Shown here piece by piece: positions 56,939 to 64,000 of a stretch of DNA of 64,000 nt. Position 1 is the stretch's first letter; each line of letters opens with the position of its first letter. The translations under genes were made by a program, and so were the position numbers. This DNA comes from Streptomyces mashuensis. Its GTDB lineage: Bacteria; Actinomycetota; Actinomycetes; Streptomycetales; Streptomycetaceae. A model generated the notes under the pieces. That model searched no databases, was not told where the DNA came from, and saw only the letters and a list, made by a program, of their open reading frames with translations. The DNA lies in the NCBI RefSeq assembly GCF_014654785.1, contig NZ_BNBD01000004.1, positions 1 to 64,000 on the forward strand, written 5' to 3'.

Positions 56939-57483
56939 ACCCCGATCAGCAGCCCCTCCGCACCTCGCGCACGCCCCGCGCCGTCCAGATCGTCGCAGCC
57001 GCCCGCGACCTGCTGGAGGAGCGGGGCCGCGACGAACTCACCATGCGCGCCCTCGCCGAACGCCTCGGCATCCGCGCCCCCTCCCTCTACAAGCACTTCC
57101 GCAACAAGGAAGCCGTCGAAGCGGCGCTCGTGGAGGACGCCCTCGCCGACATGGGCACCGCCCTGCACACCGCCTTGGCCGGGGCGTCCCCGACGGACCG
57201 CGTACCGGTGCTGCTGGCTGCGTACCGGCGGCACGCACTCGCCCACCCGGCGCTGTACCGCCTGGCCACCACCGGGCCCCTGCCGCGCGCGGCCCTGCCG
57301 GAGAGGCTGGAGGAGTGGGCCGGCAGCCCCTTCTTCCTCGCCACCGAGGACCCCCACCTCGCCCAGGCCCTCTGGTCGTACGCGCACGGAATGGTCGTCC
57401 TCGAACTCGACGACCGCTTCCCCGGCGGCTCCGACCTCGACCTCACATGGCAGGCCGGCGCCCGCGCCTTCACGGAGCCGTAG
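56935..57483 (+). CDS. TetR-family repressor
   Basis: 182 aa from GTG 56935. HTH QIVAAARDLLEERGRDELTMRALAERLGIRAPSLYKHF (~13-50), TetR_C-type ligand domain with HALAHPALYRLATTG. Presumed repressor of its own operon at GGCTAAC-N3-GTTAGCC. The ligand may be related to that of the SRPBCC protein. Confidence 0.9.
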   Translation: MNPDQQPLRTSRTPRAVQIVAAARDLLEERGRDELTMRALAERLGIRAPSLYKHFRNKEAVEAALVEDALADMGTALHTALAGASPTDRVPVLLAAYRRHALAHPALYRLATTGPLPRAALPERLEEWAGSPFFLATEDPHLAQALWSYAHGMVVLELDDRFPGGSDLDLTWQAGARAFTEP

Positions 57484-57663
57484 CTGCGCACGCTCGGCTG
57501 AACACACCCGCGCCCGCACCCACGAGCTGTCGGCGCTCCGAGCCGAACTCGCCTCCCGGGTCGACACCGGCTGCCCCCTCCGCGCGACGGAACGGGGCCG
57601 CTGAGCAACAACCGGCGCGGTCGGTGGCTGGACCACCGGTACGCGATCAACGAGGTATCGAAC

Positions 57664-57870
57664 TCAGGCGCGTTCGGCGAGGGTGTGCGCGACGAGGGCG
57701 TTGGCGTGTCCGTGGCCGAGGCCGTGCTCGGTCTTGAGCCACGCGACAAGCTCCATGTGCTTGGTCAGCGGCGACGTACGGATCAGGGTCTTCCACTCCT
57801 CGATCGGGCGGCCGTACTTCTTCTCGATCGACGGGAAGTAGCTGGCGGGGCCTTTCACCGGTGCGGTCAT
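57664..57870 (-). CDS. DUF4287 protein
   Basis: 68 aa: GPASYFPSIEKKYGRPIEEWKTLI and MELVAWLKTEHGLGHGHANALVAH match the DUF4287 family. Function unknown. ATG overlaps the DUF998 gene stop by 4 nt. The 180-bp gap before it on the left holds nothing I can identify. Confidence 0.8.
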   Translation of the reverse strand: MTAPVKGPASYFPSIEKKYGRPIEEWKTLIRTSPLTKHMELVAWLKTEHGLGHGHANALVAHTLAERA

Positions 57871-58571
57871 GCTGCGGGCTCCTGTCCTCGGTACGGGTGG
57901 ATGTGGATGGTGGGTCGGGCGGGGGCGGCCAGGCGGGTGGTGACCGCCGTCAGGGCGAGCAGGCCGAGGCCCGCTCCGGCGGTGAAGGCCGCCACCGTGG
58001 TGGCCGAGGCGGCGAAGCCGGCGAGGACGCCCACCGGCACCACGCGGCAGGTCATGGCCCAGCCCCGGCGGCCGTGGGCGGCGAAGTGCCGGGCCAGTAC
58101 GAGGAACGCGGCGCACAGCGCGAGGTAGCCGGCCGTGCCGGCGAGCATGTGGACGGCGCCGTGCGCGCTCATCGCGCCCGGGCCGTCCGGCGTACCGGCC
58201 GGGAAGCCCGCGCCCGGATCGGCGGTGAACACCCCGGCGACCAGGAAGGATGCGCCGAAGGCGCCGATCAGCCGCGGCGCCCAAGTGCCGCCCGGGCCAC
58301 GCCCGATGGCTCGCCGGACGCCCACCGCGCCCGCGGTGATCAGCACGCCGGTGAGCAGGAAGTTCGCCACCTGGATCCAGCCCGGCGAGCCGAGGCTCAG
58401 CTGGCTGAGGGCGTTGCGGGTGAAGTCGAAGCCGTCACGGGTGAGGCCCCCGGCCACCCCTACGCCCAGGAACAGCGGGCCGGCCGCGGCCCCGGCGGCC
58501 AGCAGGGCGCGGGCCGAGACCCGAGCCGGGACAAAACTGCTGGTGAGCGGAGCGCCCATCGCCTGCGTCAT
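57867..58571 (-). CDS. DUF998 membrane protein
   Basis: 234 aa with six predicted TM helices. DUF998 pattern: GGLTRDGFDFTRNALSQLSLGSPGWIQ in the first outer loop and HMLAG. Controlled with the DUF4287 gene by the TetR operators upstream; divergent from the TetR gene. Confidence 0.85.
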   Translation of the reverse strand: MTQAMGAPLTSSFVPARVSARALLAAGAAAGPLFLGVGVAGGLTRDGFDFTRNALSQLSLGSPGWIQVANFLLTGVLITAGAVGVRRAIGRGPGGTWAPRLIGAFGASFLVAGVFTADPGAGFPAGTPDGPGAMSAHGAVHMLAGTAGYLALCAAFLVLARHFAAHGRRGWAMTCRVVPVGVLAGFAASATTVAAFTAGAGLGLLALTAVTTRLAAPARPTIHIHPYRGQEPAA

Positions 58572-58611
58572 GAAGATCTCCCCCTATGCCCGGGCCGGCA
58601 TCAGCCCGGGA

Positions 58612-58653
58612 ACTGGACGGTACAGTACTCATCCCAGAACTGGACTGTCCAGT
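58612..58653. promoter_or_regulatory. paired operators for the second TetR
   Basis: ACTGGACTGTCCAGT (58,639-58,653) is a perfect palindrome around one base; ACTGGACGGTACAGT (58,612-58,626) is a close copy, 27 bp centre to centre. They lie in the 118-bp divergent gap and overlap likely promoters of both sides. Confidence 0.75.
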
Positions 58654-58689
58654 ACTGTTGCCTCCCAGGTGCCAAGCCGAGGAGGAGAC

Positions 58690-59313
58690 ATGGAAGCGAA
58701 CGAGCCCGGCGGGCGATCCGCGCGCAAGCATCAGGCGATCATCGAGGCCGCCACGGCGGTGTTCATGGAGAAGGGCTACGCCCGCACGAGCATGGACGAC
58801 ATCGCCAAGCTGGCCGCCGTGTCCAAGCAGACGGTGTACAAGCACTTCGCGGACAAGGAGACCCTGTTCGCCGAGATCGTCATGGCCACCACCGACCGGG
58901 TCGACGCCATGATCGACGCGGTCTCCGGCATCCCCGCCGACGCCGCCTCGCTGGAGGAGAACCTCGTCCGGCTGGCCCACCGGTTCCTGACCACGCTGAC
59001 CCACCCCCAGGTGCTCCAGCTCCGGCGGCTCGTCGTCGCCAACGCCGACAGCTTCCCCGAGCTGGGCGCCGCCTGGTACGAGCAGGGCTTCGAGCGGGTG
59101 CTGGCCACCCTGGCCGACACCTTCCGGCACCTGGCCGACCAGGGCCTGCTGCGGATCGACGACGCGACCCTCGCCGCGAACCACTTCTCCGGCCTGCTGC
59201 TGTGGATCCCCGTGAACAAGGCCATGTTCCACGGCAGCCCGCAGCACACCCAGCCGGAACTCGACCACTACGCCACGGCCGGCGTCCGCGCTTTCCTCGC
59301 CGCCTACCGCTGA
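58690..59313 (+). CDS. TetR-family regulator
   Basis: 207 aa from ATG 58690 (GGAGGAG upstream). HTH HQAIIEAATAVFMEKGYARTSMDDIAKLAAVSKQTVYKHFADKE; C-terminal TetR_C domain of the AefR/TetR_C_7-like type (SFPELGAAWYEQGFERVLATLADTFR). Likely represses the DUF998-DUF4287 pair and itself. Confidence 0.9.
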   Translation: MEANEPGGRSARKHQAIIEAATAVFMEKGYARTSMDDIAKLAAVSKQTVYKHFADKETLFAEIVMATTDRVDAMIDAVSGIPADAASLEENLVRLAHRFLTTLTHPQVLQLRRLVVANADSFPELGAAWYEQGFERVLATLADTFRHLADQGLLRIDDATLAANHFSGLLLWIPVNKAMFHGSPQHTQPELDHYATAGVRAFLAAYR

Positions 59314-59408
59314 CCCGGCCGGCGGAGCCCCATCCCCAGCCGCGAAGCGGCCGCCCCGGCGCCGTCGTCGACGCCTGGAGGCGGCCCCACGGGCAGTACC
59401 CGGGGCTG

Positions 59409-59771
59409 TTACGCCGGTACGCTCCCCACCCCCACCGGGGGGAACGCGTCCAGCCAGGTGAATGCCTGTTCCACGCCCGCGATGCGGATCACCTTCGTCG
59501 CCATCGGGCCGCCGCGGACCACCCGTAGGCGCGCCCCGCGGGCCGTCGCGCGCAGGTGCGTGCGCAGCAGGAGGCGGATGCCGCTTGCGTCCAGGAACGT
59601 CACGCCGCGCAGGTCCACGACCAGGTCGCCGCGGCAGCGGGTGGCCAGGGACTCCAGGCGCGGGGCGAGTGTCTGTTCGGCGAAGATGTCGATTTCGCCG
59701 AGGAGTTCCGCGACGACCGCTCCCCCCACCACGCGTTCCCGCAGGGAGAAGGCGAGCTCGTGCACGCCCAT
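59409..59771 (-). CDS. STAS-domain anti-anti-sigma-factor-like protein
   Basis: 120 aa from ATG 59771 (GGTGAGG upstream). STAS fold with the phospho-serine region VVDLRGVTFLDASGIRLLL (Ser in DASG). Such proteins bind anti-sigma kinases and release sigma factors of the SigB/F type. Fits the nearby SigF/SigN-like genes, though not in the same operon. Confidence 0.88.
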   Translation of the reverse strand: MGVHELAFSLRERVVGGAVVAELLGEIDIFAEQTLAPRLESLATRCRGDLVVDLRGVTFLDASGIRLLLRTHLRATARGARLRVVRGGPMATKVIRIAGVEQAFTWLDAFPPVGVGSVPA

Positions 59772-60295
59772 GGCGAACCTCACCGCCCTCCCTCATCGGG
59801 CACATCATCTGTGGTGTGTCGTACGCCGTGTGCCTTTGTGGTGCCCGGACGACGGGCCCGAATCACCTGTGCGGGACGCCGGAAGCCCCGGCTCCGGGCC
59901 GTGTGCGCGCGAACTCCGGAGCCGGGGCTTCCGGCAGGCGCAGGACGGGGGAGGCGGCATCGGGGGGACAAGCCTCCTCCCCCGGCGCGGACACGGTCCC
60001 GTGTGCCGGCCGCGGTCGGGGGGATGCGCGGCCGGACCCCGCTCGGGCGCCCGTGTCCTGGGCCACCGGATTCCTGCCAGACCCGGCGGCTCACCACCAT
60101 CCTCCGCTCCGGCGGCGCCGCCGGGGACCGGCGAAGGGCCCCGTCCCCAGGGCCGAAGGTCCCTAAAGGTGGTGTGAGGACCCCCACACCGACCGACACG
60201 GCGACACGATTCGGCCAAACATTCGCTCGCGCGTTTGCGCGGATAGACTCCGCCTCCAGACGCAGGATCCGGTCGTGGAGGACGACGAGGGCGAC
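59772..60295. other. intergenic region with a large hairpin
   Basis: No gene. A 19-bp perfect stem (CCGGAAGCCCCGGCTCCGG, 59,879-59,897, and its complement 59,916-59,934, 18-nt loop) is the main feature. Downstream sequence to 60,295 is GC-rich and should contain the promoter for the small membrane protein gene; TTCGCTCGCG... near 60,225 has no clear consensus. Confidence 0.6.
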
Positions 60296-60466
60296 ATGGC
60301 GCAGATAGAGACCAAGAAGGTCGTGCTCTGGGGGCTCGGCATCTTCGTCGCGTACACGATCATCCACTCCCCGGGCCGCTCGGCCGAGCTGGTGCACATA
60401 GGCTTCCAGGGCATTTCCGACGCCGCCGGCAGCATCGGCGAGTTCATGACCCAGCTCATCAGCTGA
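60296..60466 (+). CDS. small conserved membrane-associated protein
   Basis: 56 aa from ATG 60296 (GAGGGCGAC upstream). A hydrophobic segment VVLWGLGIFVAYTIIHSPG and an amphipathic tail. The 44-bp gap to the Dabb gene suggests cotranscription. Function unknown. Confidence 0.6.
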   Translation: MAQIETKKVVLWGLGIFVAYTIIHSPGRSAELVHIGFQGISDAAGSIGEFMTQLIS

Positions 60467-60509
60467 TCCGCTGCGTCAGCTGCCCCGCCCAGGAACGGAG
60501 ACCCCGCCC

Positions 60510-60803
60510 GTGATCCGCCACCTCGTCCTGTTCAAGCTCAACGAGGGCGTCACGCGTGACGACCCGCGCGTGGCCGCCGGCGTCGCGGCGTTCGAGGCGC
60601 TCGGGGGCGCCATTCCGGAGCTGCGCTCCTGGGAGTGCGCCTGGAACATCTCCGACCGCCCCATCGCGTACGACTACGCCATCAACTGCACCGTCGACGA
60701 CACCGAGGCGCTCCAGCGGTACCTGGACCACCCCGCCCACCAGGCGGGCGTCGGCCAGTGGCGGGAATTCGCCACCTGGGTGATCGCCGACTACGTGGTC
60801 TGA
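60510..60803 (+). CDS. Dabb-domain (stress-responsive A/B barrel) protein
   Basis: 97 aa, GTG start: MIRHLVLFKLNEGV, then RSWECAWNISDRPIAYDYAI and LQRYLDHPAHQAGVGQWREFATWVIADYV match Dabb. Dimeric alpha/beta-barrel protein of unknown substrate. Followed by a classic terminator. Confidence 0.9.
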   Translation: MIRHLVLFKLNEGVTRDDPRVAAGVAAFEALGGAIPELRSWECAWNISDRPIAYDYAINCTVDDTEALQRYLDHPAHQAGVGQWREFATWVIADYVV

Positions 60804-60850
60804 CGGCTCCGGCCGCCTCCGGCGACACGCGCGCCAGGCCCCGCGCCACC

Positions 60851-60880
60851 ACCCCCCACCGTCCCGGTGGGGGGTCTTTT
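60851..60880 (+). terminator. Rho-independent terminator
   Basis: ACCCCCCACC-GTCCC-GGTGGGGGGT followed by CTTTT, 48 bp after the Dabb stop: stem 10 bp plus T-run. Confidence 0.9.
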
Positions 60881-60938
60881 GCACGGCCAACACGGCACTT
60901 TGCGGTGCTTGCACACAGTGGACATGTGTTGTGATGCT

Positions 60939-62078
60939 ATGACCGCTTTTGACCGGATCAGTTCGCCCAGTGAAGGGGTGGTGACCGTGCCGGCCCGTAC
61001 AGCGCCCGAAGCCCCCCTCCGGCGCGAACGACCCACCGGGGAACCGGACCGGACCGAGGACACCGACGGTTCCGGCGCCGAGGACGCCGGCGGTGTCGCG
61101 GAGCACGCCCGCGACACCGCGGAGCATGCCTGCGACTCCCTGGAGCATGCCTGCGACTCCGTGGAGCACGTCTGCGCCTCCGTGGACGACGCCCCCGTCG
61201 CCGGGGCCACGGAGGCCGCAGACGCCGCCCCGGACACCGCCCCTGACACCGCCGTGGACAACGCCCCGGACGCCACCGAGCCCCCCGAGGCCCCCGCCCC
61301 CCGCACCCGCGAGGGCCGTGGTGCCGATGCCCGGGCGCTGACCCAGGTGCTCTTCAAGAAGTTCGCCACCCTCGAACCGGGCACCCCCGAGCACGCCCGC
61401 GTGCGCGCCGCCCTGATCGAAGCCAACCTCCCGCTCGTGCGGTACGCGGCGGCGCGTTTTCGCAGCCGCAACGAGCCCATGGAGGACGTGGTGCAGGTCG
61501 GCACCATCGGCCTCATCAACGCCATCGACCGCTTCGACCCCGACCGCGGGGTGCAGTTCCCCACCTTCGCCATGCCCACGGTGATCGGCGAGATCAAGCG
61601 CTACTTCCGCGACAACGTCCGCACGGTCCACGTCCCGCGCCGCCTCCACGAGCTGTGGGTGCAGGTCAACGGCGCGACGGAGGACCTGACCGTGCTGCAC
61701 GGCCGCTCGCCGACCACCGCCGAGATCGCCGAACGGCTGAAAATTCCCGAGGAGGAGGTGCTGGCCTGCATCGAGGCCGGCCGCTCCTACCACGCCACCT
61801 CGCTGGAGGCCGCCCAGGAGGGCGACGGGCTGCCCGGACTGCTGGACCGGCTCGGCTACGAGGACCCCGCGCTGGCGGGGGTGGAACACCGCGACCTGGT
61901 ACGTCACCTGCTCGTACAGCTGCCGGAGCGCGAACAGCGCATCCTGCTGCTGCGCTACTACAGCAATCTGACACAGTCGCAGATCAGTGCGGAGCTGGGG
62001 GTGTCGCAAATGCACGTGTCGCGGCTACTCTCACGGAGCTTCGCCCGCCTGCGTTCCGCAAATCGAATCGACGCCTAA
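60939..62078 (+). CDS. sigF: SigB/F-type sigma factor, SigF-like
   Basis: 379 aa from ATG 60939 (GTG starts lie at 60,978 and later). Sigma region 2 ([20 protein letters not shown]...[19 protein letters not shown]), region 3 and region 4 ([37 protein letters not shown]) are complete. An N-terminal extension of ~125 residues contains four heptads (E-H-A-C-D-S-x). By sequence and by its linkage to upp, tadA and a second sigma gene it looks like SigF of S. coelicolor, a late sporulation sigma factor; symbol from resemblance. Confidence 0.8.
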   Translation: MTAFDRISSPSEGVVTVPARTAPEAPLRRERPTGEPDRTEDTDGSGAEDAGGVAEHARDTAEHACDSLEHACDSVEHVCASVDDAPVAGATEAADAAPDTAPDTAVDNAPDATEPPEAPAPRTREGRGADARALTQVLFKKFATLEPGTPEHARVRAALIEANLPLVRYAAARFRSRNEPMEDVVQVGTIGLINAIDRFDPDRGVQFPTFAMPTVIGEIKRYFRDNVRTVHVPRRLHELWVQVNGATEDLTVLHGRSPTTAEIAERLKIPEEEVLACIEAGRSYHATSLEAAQEGDGLPGLLDRLGYEDPALAGVEHRDLVRHLLVQLPEREQRILLLRYYSNLTQSQISAELGVSQMHVSRLLSRSFARLRSANRIDA

Positions 62079-62278
62079 CCCCTGCGGGTGACCCGCACTC
62101 CGGGCCAGGGGGAAGATAAGTCGACTTGGCGCTACAGCGTGTTGCCGACATGTGACATTCTGCTGGAACTGCGTTTGCCGCAGCGCGGCCTCCGGTATTC
62201 AGGTGGGGGCCGAAGCCCCCGGCCGTACCCTCGTCCGGGGCGCCCGCTGTGACCCGTCCGCGACCTCAAGGGGGTGGC

Positions 62279-63112
62279 ATGTCCGTAGACCTGGGCAGCG
62301 CGAAGGTGCTCGCCAACGACGCACCGCACGCCGTGCTCGACGACTGCGAAGCCATCGACACCCGCACCCTCTCCCGCTCCCTCTTCCTCCGGCTGGCCGC
62401 GCTGGAGCCCGGGAGCCCCGAGCGCACGTACGTCCGTGACACCCTCATCGAGCTCAACCTCCCCCTCGTGCGCTACGCGGCGGCCCGCTTCCGCAGCCGC
62501 AACGAGCCGATGGAAGACATCGTGCAGGTCGGCACCATCGGGCTGATCAAGGCGATCGACCGTTTCGACTGCGAACGCGGCGTGGAATTCCCGACGTTCG
62601 CCATGCCCACCGTCGTCGGCGAGATCAAACGCTTCTTCCGGGACACCAGCTGGTCCGTGCGCGTGCCGCGCCGGCTCCAGGAGCTGCGGCTCGCCCTCAC
62701 CAAGGCCAGCGACGAGCTCGCACAGAAGCTCGACCGCTCCCCCACCGTGCCCGAACTGGCCCTGTGCCTGGGCGTCTCGGAGGAGGACGTGGTCGACGGC
62801 CTCGCCGTGGGCAACGCCTACACCGCCAGCTCGCTGGACTCCCCCTCCCCCGAGGACGACGGCGGCGAGGGCTCGCTGGCCGACCGGCTGGGGTACGAGG
62901 ACACGGCGCTGGAAGGCGTGGAGTACCGCGAGTCGCTCAAGCCGCTGCTGGCCAAGCTGCCGCCCCGGGAGCGGCAGATCATCATGCTGCGGTTCTTCGC
63001 CAACATGACCCAGTCGCAGATCGGCGAGGAGGTCGGCATCTCCCAGATGCACGTCTCCCGGCTCCTCACGCGCACCCTCGCCCAGCTGCGCGAAGGGCTC
63101 ATCGCCGACTGA
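62279..63112 (+). CDS. sigN: SigB/F-type sigma factor, SigN-like
   Basis: 277 aa from ATG 62279 (AAGGGGGTGG upstream). Same domain order as the neighbour, without the long N-terminus: region 2 [20 protein letters not shown]...[12 protein letters not shown], region 4 [39 protein letters not shown]. Position next to the SigF-like gene agrees with the sigF-sigN pair of S. coelicolor. Likely developmental/stress sigma factor. Confidence 0.75.
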   Translation: MSVDLGSAKVLANDAPHAVLDDCEAIDTRTLSRSLFLRLAALEPGSPERTYVRDTLIELNLPLVRYAAARFRSRNEPMEDIVQVGTIGLIKAIDRFDCERGVEFPTFAMPTVVGEIKRFFRDTSWSVRVPRRLQELRLALTKASDELAQKLDRSPTVPELALCLGVSEEDVVDGLAVGNAYTASSLDSPSPEDDGGEGSLADRLGYEDTALEGVEYRESLKPLLAKLPPRERQIIMLRFFANMTQSQIGEEVGISQMHVSRLLTRTLAQLREGLIAD

Positions 63113-63260
63113 AACCGGCTGAACGCCGAGAGATCGCCGAGAGATCGCCGAGAGAACGACGAGAGAACAACGACGAGAGAGCGCCGACCGAAACCGGCCA
63201 ACCGGCCGGCCGGACGGCAGGACCGTGTACAGCTGACCACCCGTCAGTAACACTGGGCCG

Positions 63261-64000
63261 ATGCGACTGCGCCGGACGACGATCGTCTCCGCCTCTGCCG
63301 TCGTGCTCTGCCTGGGTGCCGTGATCACCGGCTGCGGCGGTGGCGACCGGGAAGGCCGCATCGCCACGGGGGCCGCCGGTCCCGGCGCACCCGGACCGGC
63401 GTACGGAGCCGTGCCGCCCACCGGCGGCGTACGGTTCGTACCGCTGGACGGAGCCGCGCCCCCTGCCCCTCCGGCGTCACCTCTCACCCCGCTCCCCTCC
63501 CCGTACGCGTCGGCGCACCGCGCCCCGCAAGGCCCCGGCCCCACGTCCGGCCCGCCCCGGCCCTCTGCTTCCGCGCCGCCCGCGCCCCATACTCCGGGCG
63601 CCCCGGCCCCGCCCCGTACCGCCGGCACGACCGGCGTACCCGTCCCGGGCGGCCCTCCGTCGCGGCCGAGCCCCGCCACAAGCGGCGGCGGCCCACCGGG
63701 CGGCGGCACTCCGCAGCGCCCACCGGCAGCGTCCCCGCCGACGTCCGTACCGCCCCCGCCGTCCCCCGCCCTCCGTGCGGGCCCGCCCCGCCGCGTACCG
63801 CCCGAACCGGGTGACGTGCCCTGGTGCGAGCGGGTCGCCGTGACCTTCACCAACACCGGCCGCAGCGCGGTCACCGCCGGCTCCGTCGTCCTGGGCACCC
63901 ACGTCCTCGGCCCCCTGGGCACCGACTGGACGACCCTCCCCTCCGTACACCCGCTGCCCGTACCCATCGCGCCCGGCGGCACCGCCGAGGGGCGCTGGAC
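63261..64000 (+). CDS. Pro-rich lipoprotein, 3' end beyond the window
   Basis: The open frame from ATG 63261 has no stop before base 64,000. Signal sequence with a lipobox VITGC (Cys25) predicts a lipoprotein. Residues ~40-185 are a Pro/Ala/Gly-rich linker; then begins a beta-rich domain (WCERVAVTFTNTGRSAVTAGSVVLG). Surface lipoprotein of unknown role. Short CCGAGAGAT repeats (63,126-63,180) lie upstream. Confidence 0.7.
   Translation, partial: MRLRRTTIVSASAVVLCLGAVITGCGGGDREGRIATGAAGPGAPGPAYGAVPPTGGVRFVPLDGAAPPAPPASPLTPLPSPYASAHRAPQGPGPTSGPPRPSASAPPAPHTPGAPAPPRTAGTTGVPVPGGPPSRPSPATSGGGPPGGGTPQRPPAASPPTSVPPPPSPALRAGPPRRVPPEPGDVPWCERVAVTFTNTGRSAVTAGSVVLGTHVLGPLGTDWTTLPSVHPLPVPIAPGGTAEGRW

Noticed and set aside
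62132..63982. 616-codon minus-strand open frame
   Set aside because: Opposite the SigN-like and lipoprotein genes, which show real domains and ribosome-binding sites.

Overview
The window is chromosomal DNA from a high-GC actinomycete, almost certainly a Streptomyces. This is supported by strong G/C bias at codon third positions, frequent GTG starts with 4-nt ATGA/GTGA overlaps, SARP regulators, rare TTA (bldA-type) leucine codons, a SigF/SigN sigma-factor pair and other Streptomyces-typical families. All assignments come from reading the sequence; no database search was run.

Positions 1 to about 23,611 look like the right part of an integrated genetic element whose left end and integrase lie outside the window. 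It carries a DnaB-like/RecA-fold ATPase, a DUF2637 (Spd-like) membrane protein, MobC and a MobA/VirD2-type HUH relaxase, with a palindrome-rich intergenic stretch that is a candidate oriT. Next come a secreted protein with a possible partner, a small membrane protein and an Mrr-type endonuclease. The element appears to end at a displaced 3' piece of a serine tRNA gene (about 23,555-23,611), read here as an att site.

The main cargo is an unrecognised, tightly coupled minus-strand operon (19,313 down to 8,420): radical SAM enzyme with an unusual CX2CX2C motif and a TTA codon at position 4, divergent phosphoketolase, enolase-superfamily enzyme, unknown 148-residue protein, HAD hydrolase, methyltransferase, creatininase-like amidohydrolase, PhyH-type dioxygenase, YrdC/Sua5-type protein, a frameshifted TPR-like gene and an APC permease. 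Seven consecutive junctions overlap. It looks like a cryptic, bldA-controlled small-molecule pathway. A second HAD gene, an XRE/PLD-like regulator, a NUDIX hydrolase and an HD-domain protein follow.

From 24 kb the chromosome resumes with a cold-shock protein, an SCO5918-like protein and a MerR-type regulator. Positions 25.9-38.5 kb hold a compact type II PKS/FAS-like cluster: KASIII-like enzyme, FabG-type ketoreductase, MFS exporter, SARP and PPTase on the minus strand; divergent ACP, ketosynthase, ketosynthase-like partner without the active Cys, and acyltransferase on the plus strand; and a soluble histidine kinase with a NarL-type regulator. A UbiA prenyltransferase gene abuts it. UbiA, MFS and the kinase contain TTA codons. 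No dehydratase, enoyl reductase, aromatase or cyclase is visible.

Positions 38.7-49.9 kb are mostly conserved Streptomyces genes: a large membrane M48 protease, an HhH-GPD protein, a HerA-like ATPase, a LytR_C protein, a small protein with an S74-chaperone-like domain, upp, the tadA pair and tRNA-Ser(CGA). Positions 50-59.4 kb are more variable: a large SARP-type regulator, an MmyB-type pseudogene, an ArsR/DUF3703 pair, a GntR module enclosed by 83-85 bp inverted repeats, and two TetR modules with clear palindromic operators. The right end returns to conserved genes: STAS protein, small membrane protein, Dabb protein, SigF-like and SigN-like sigma factors and a truncated lipoprotein.
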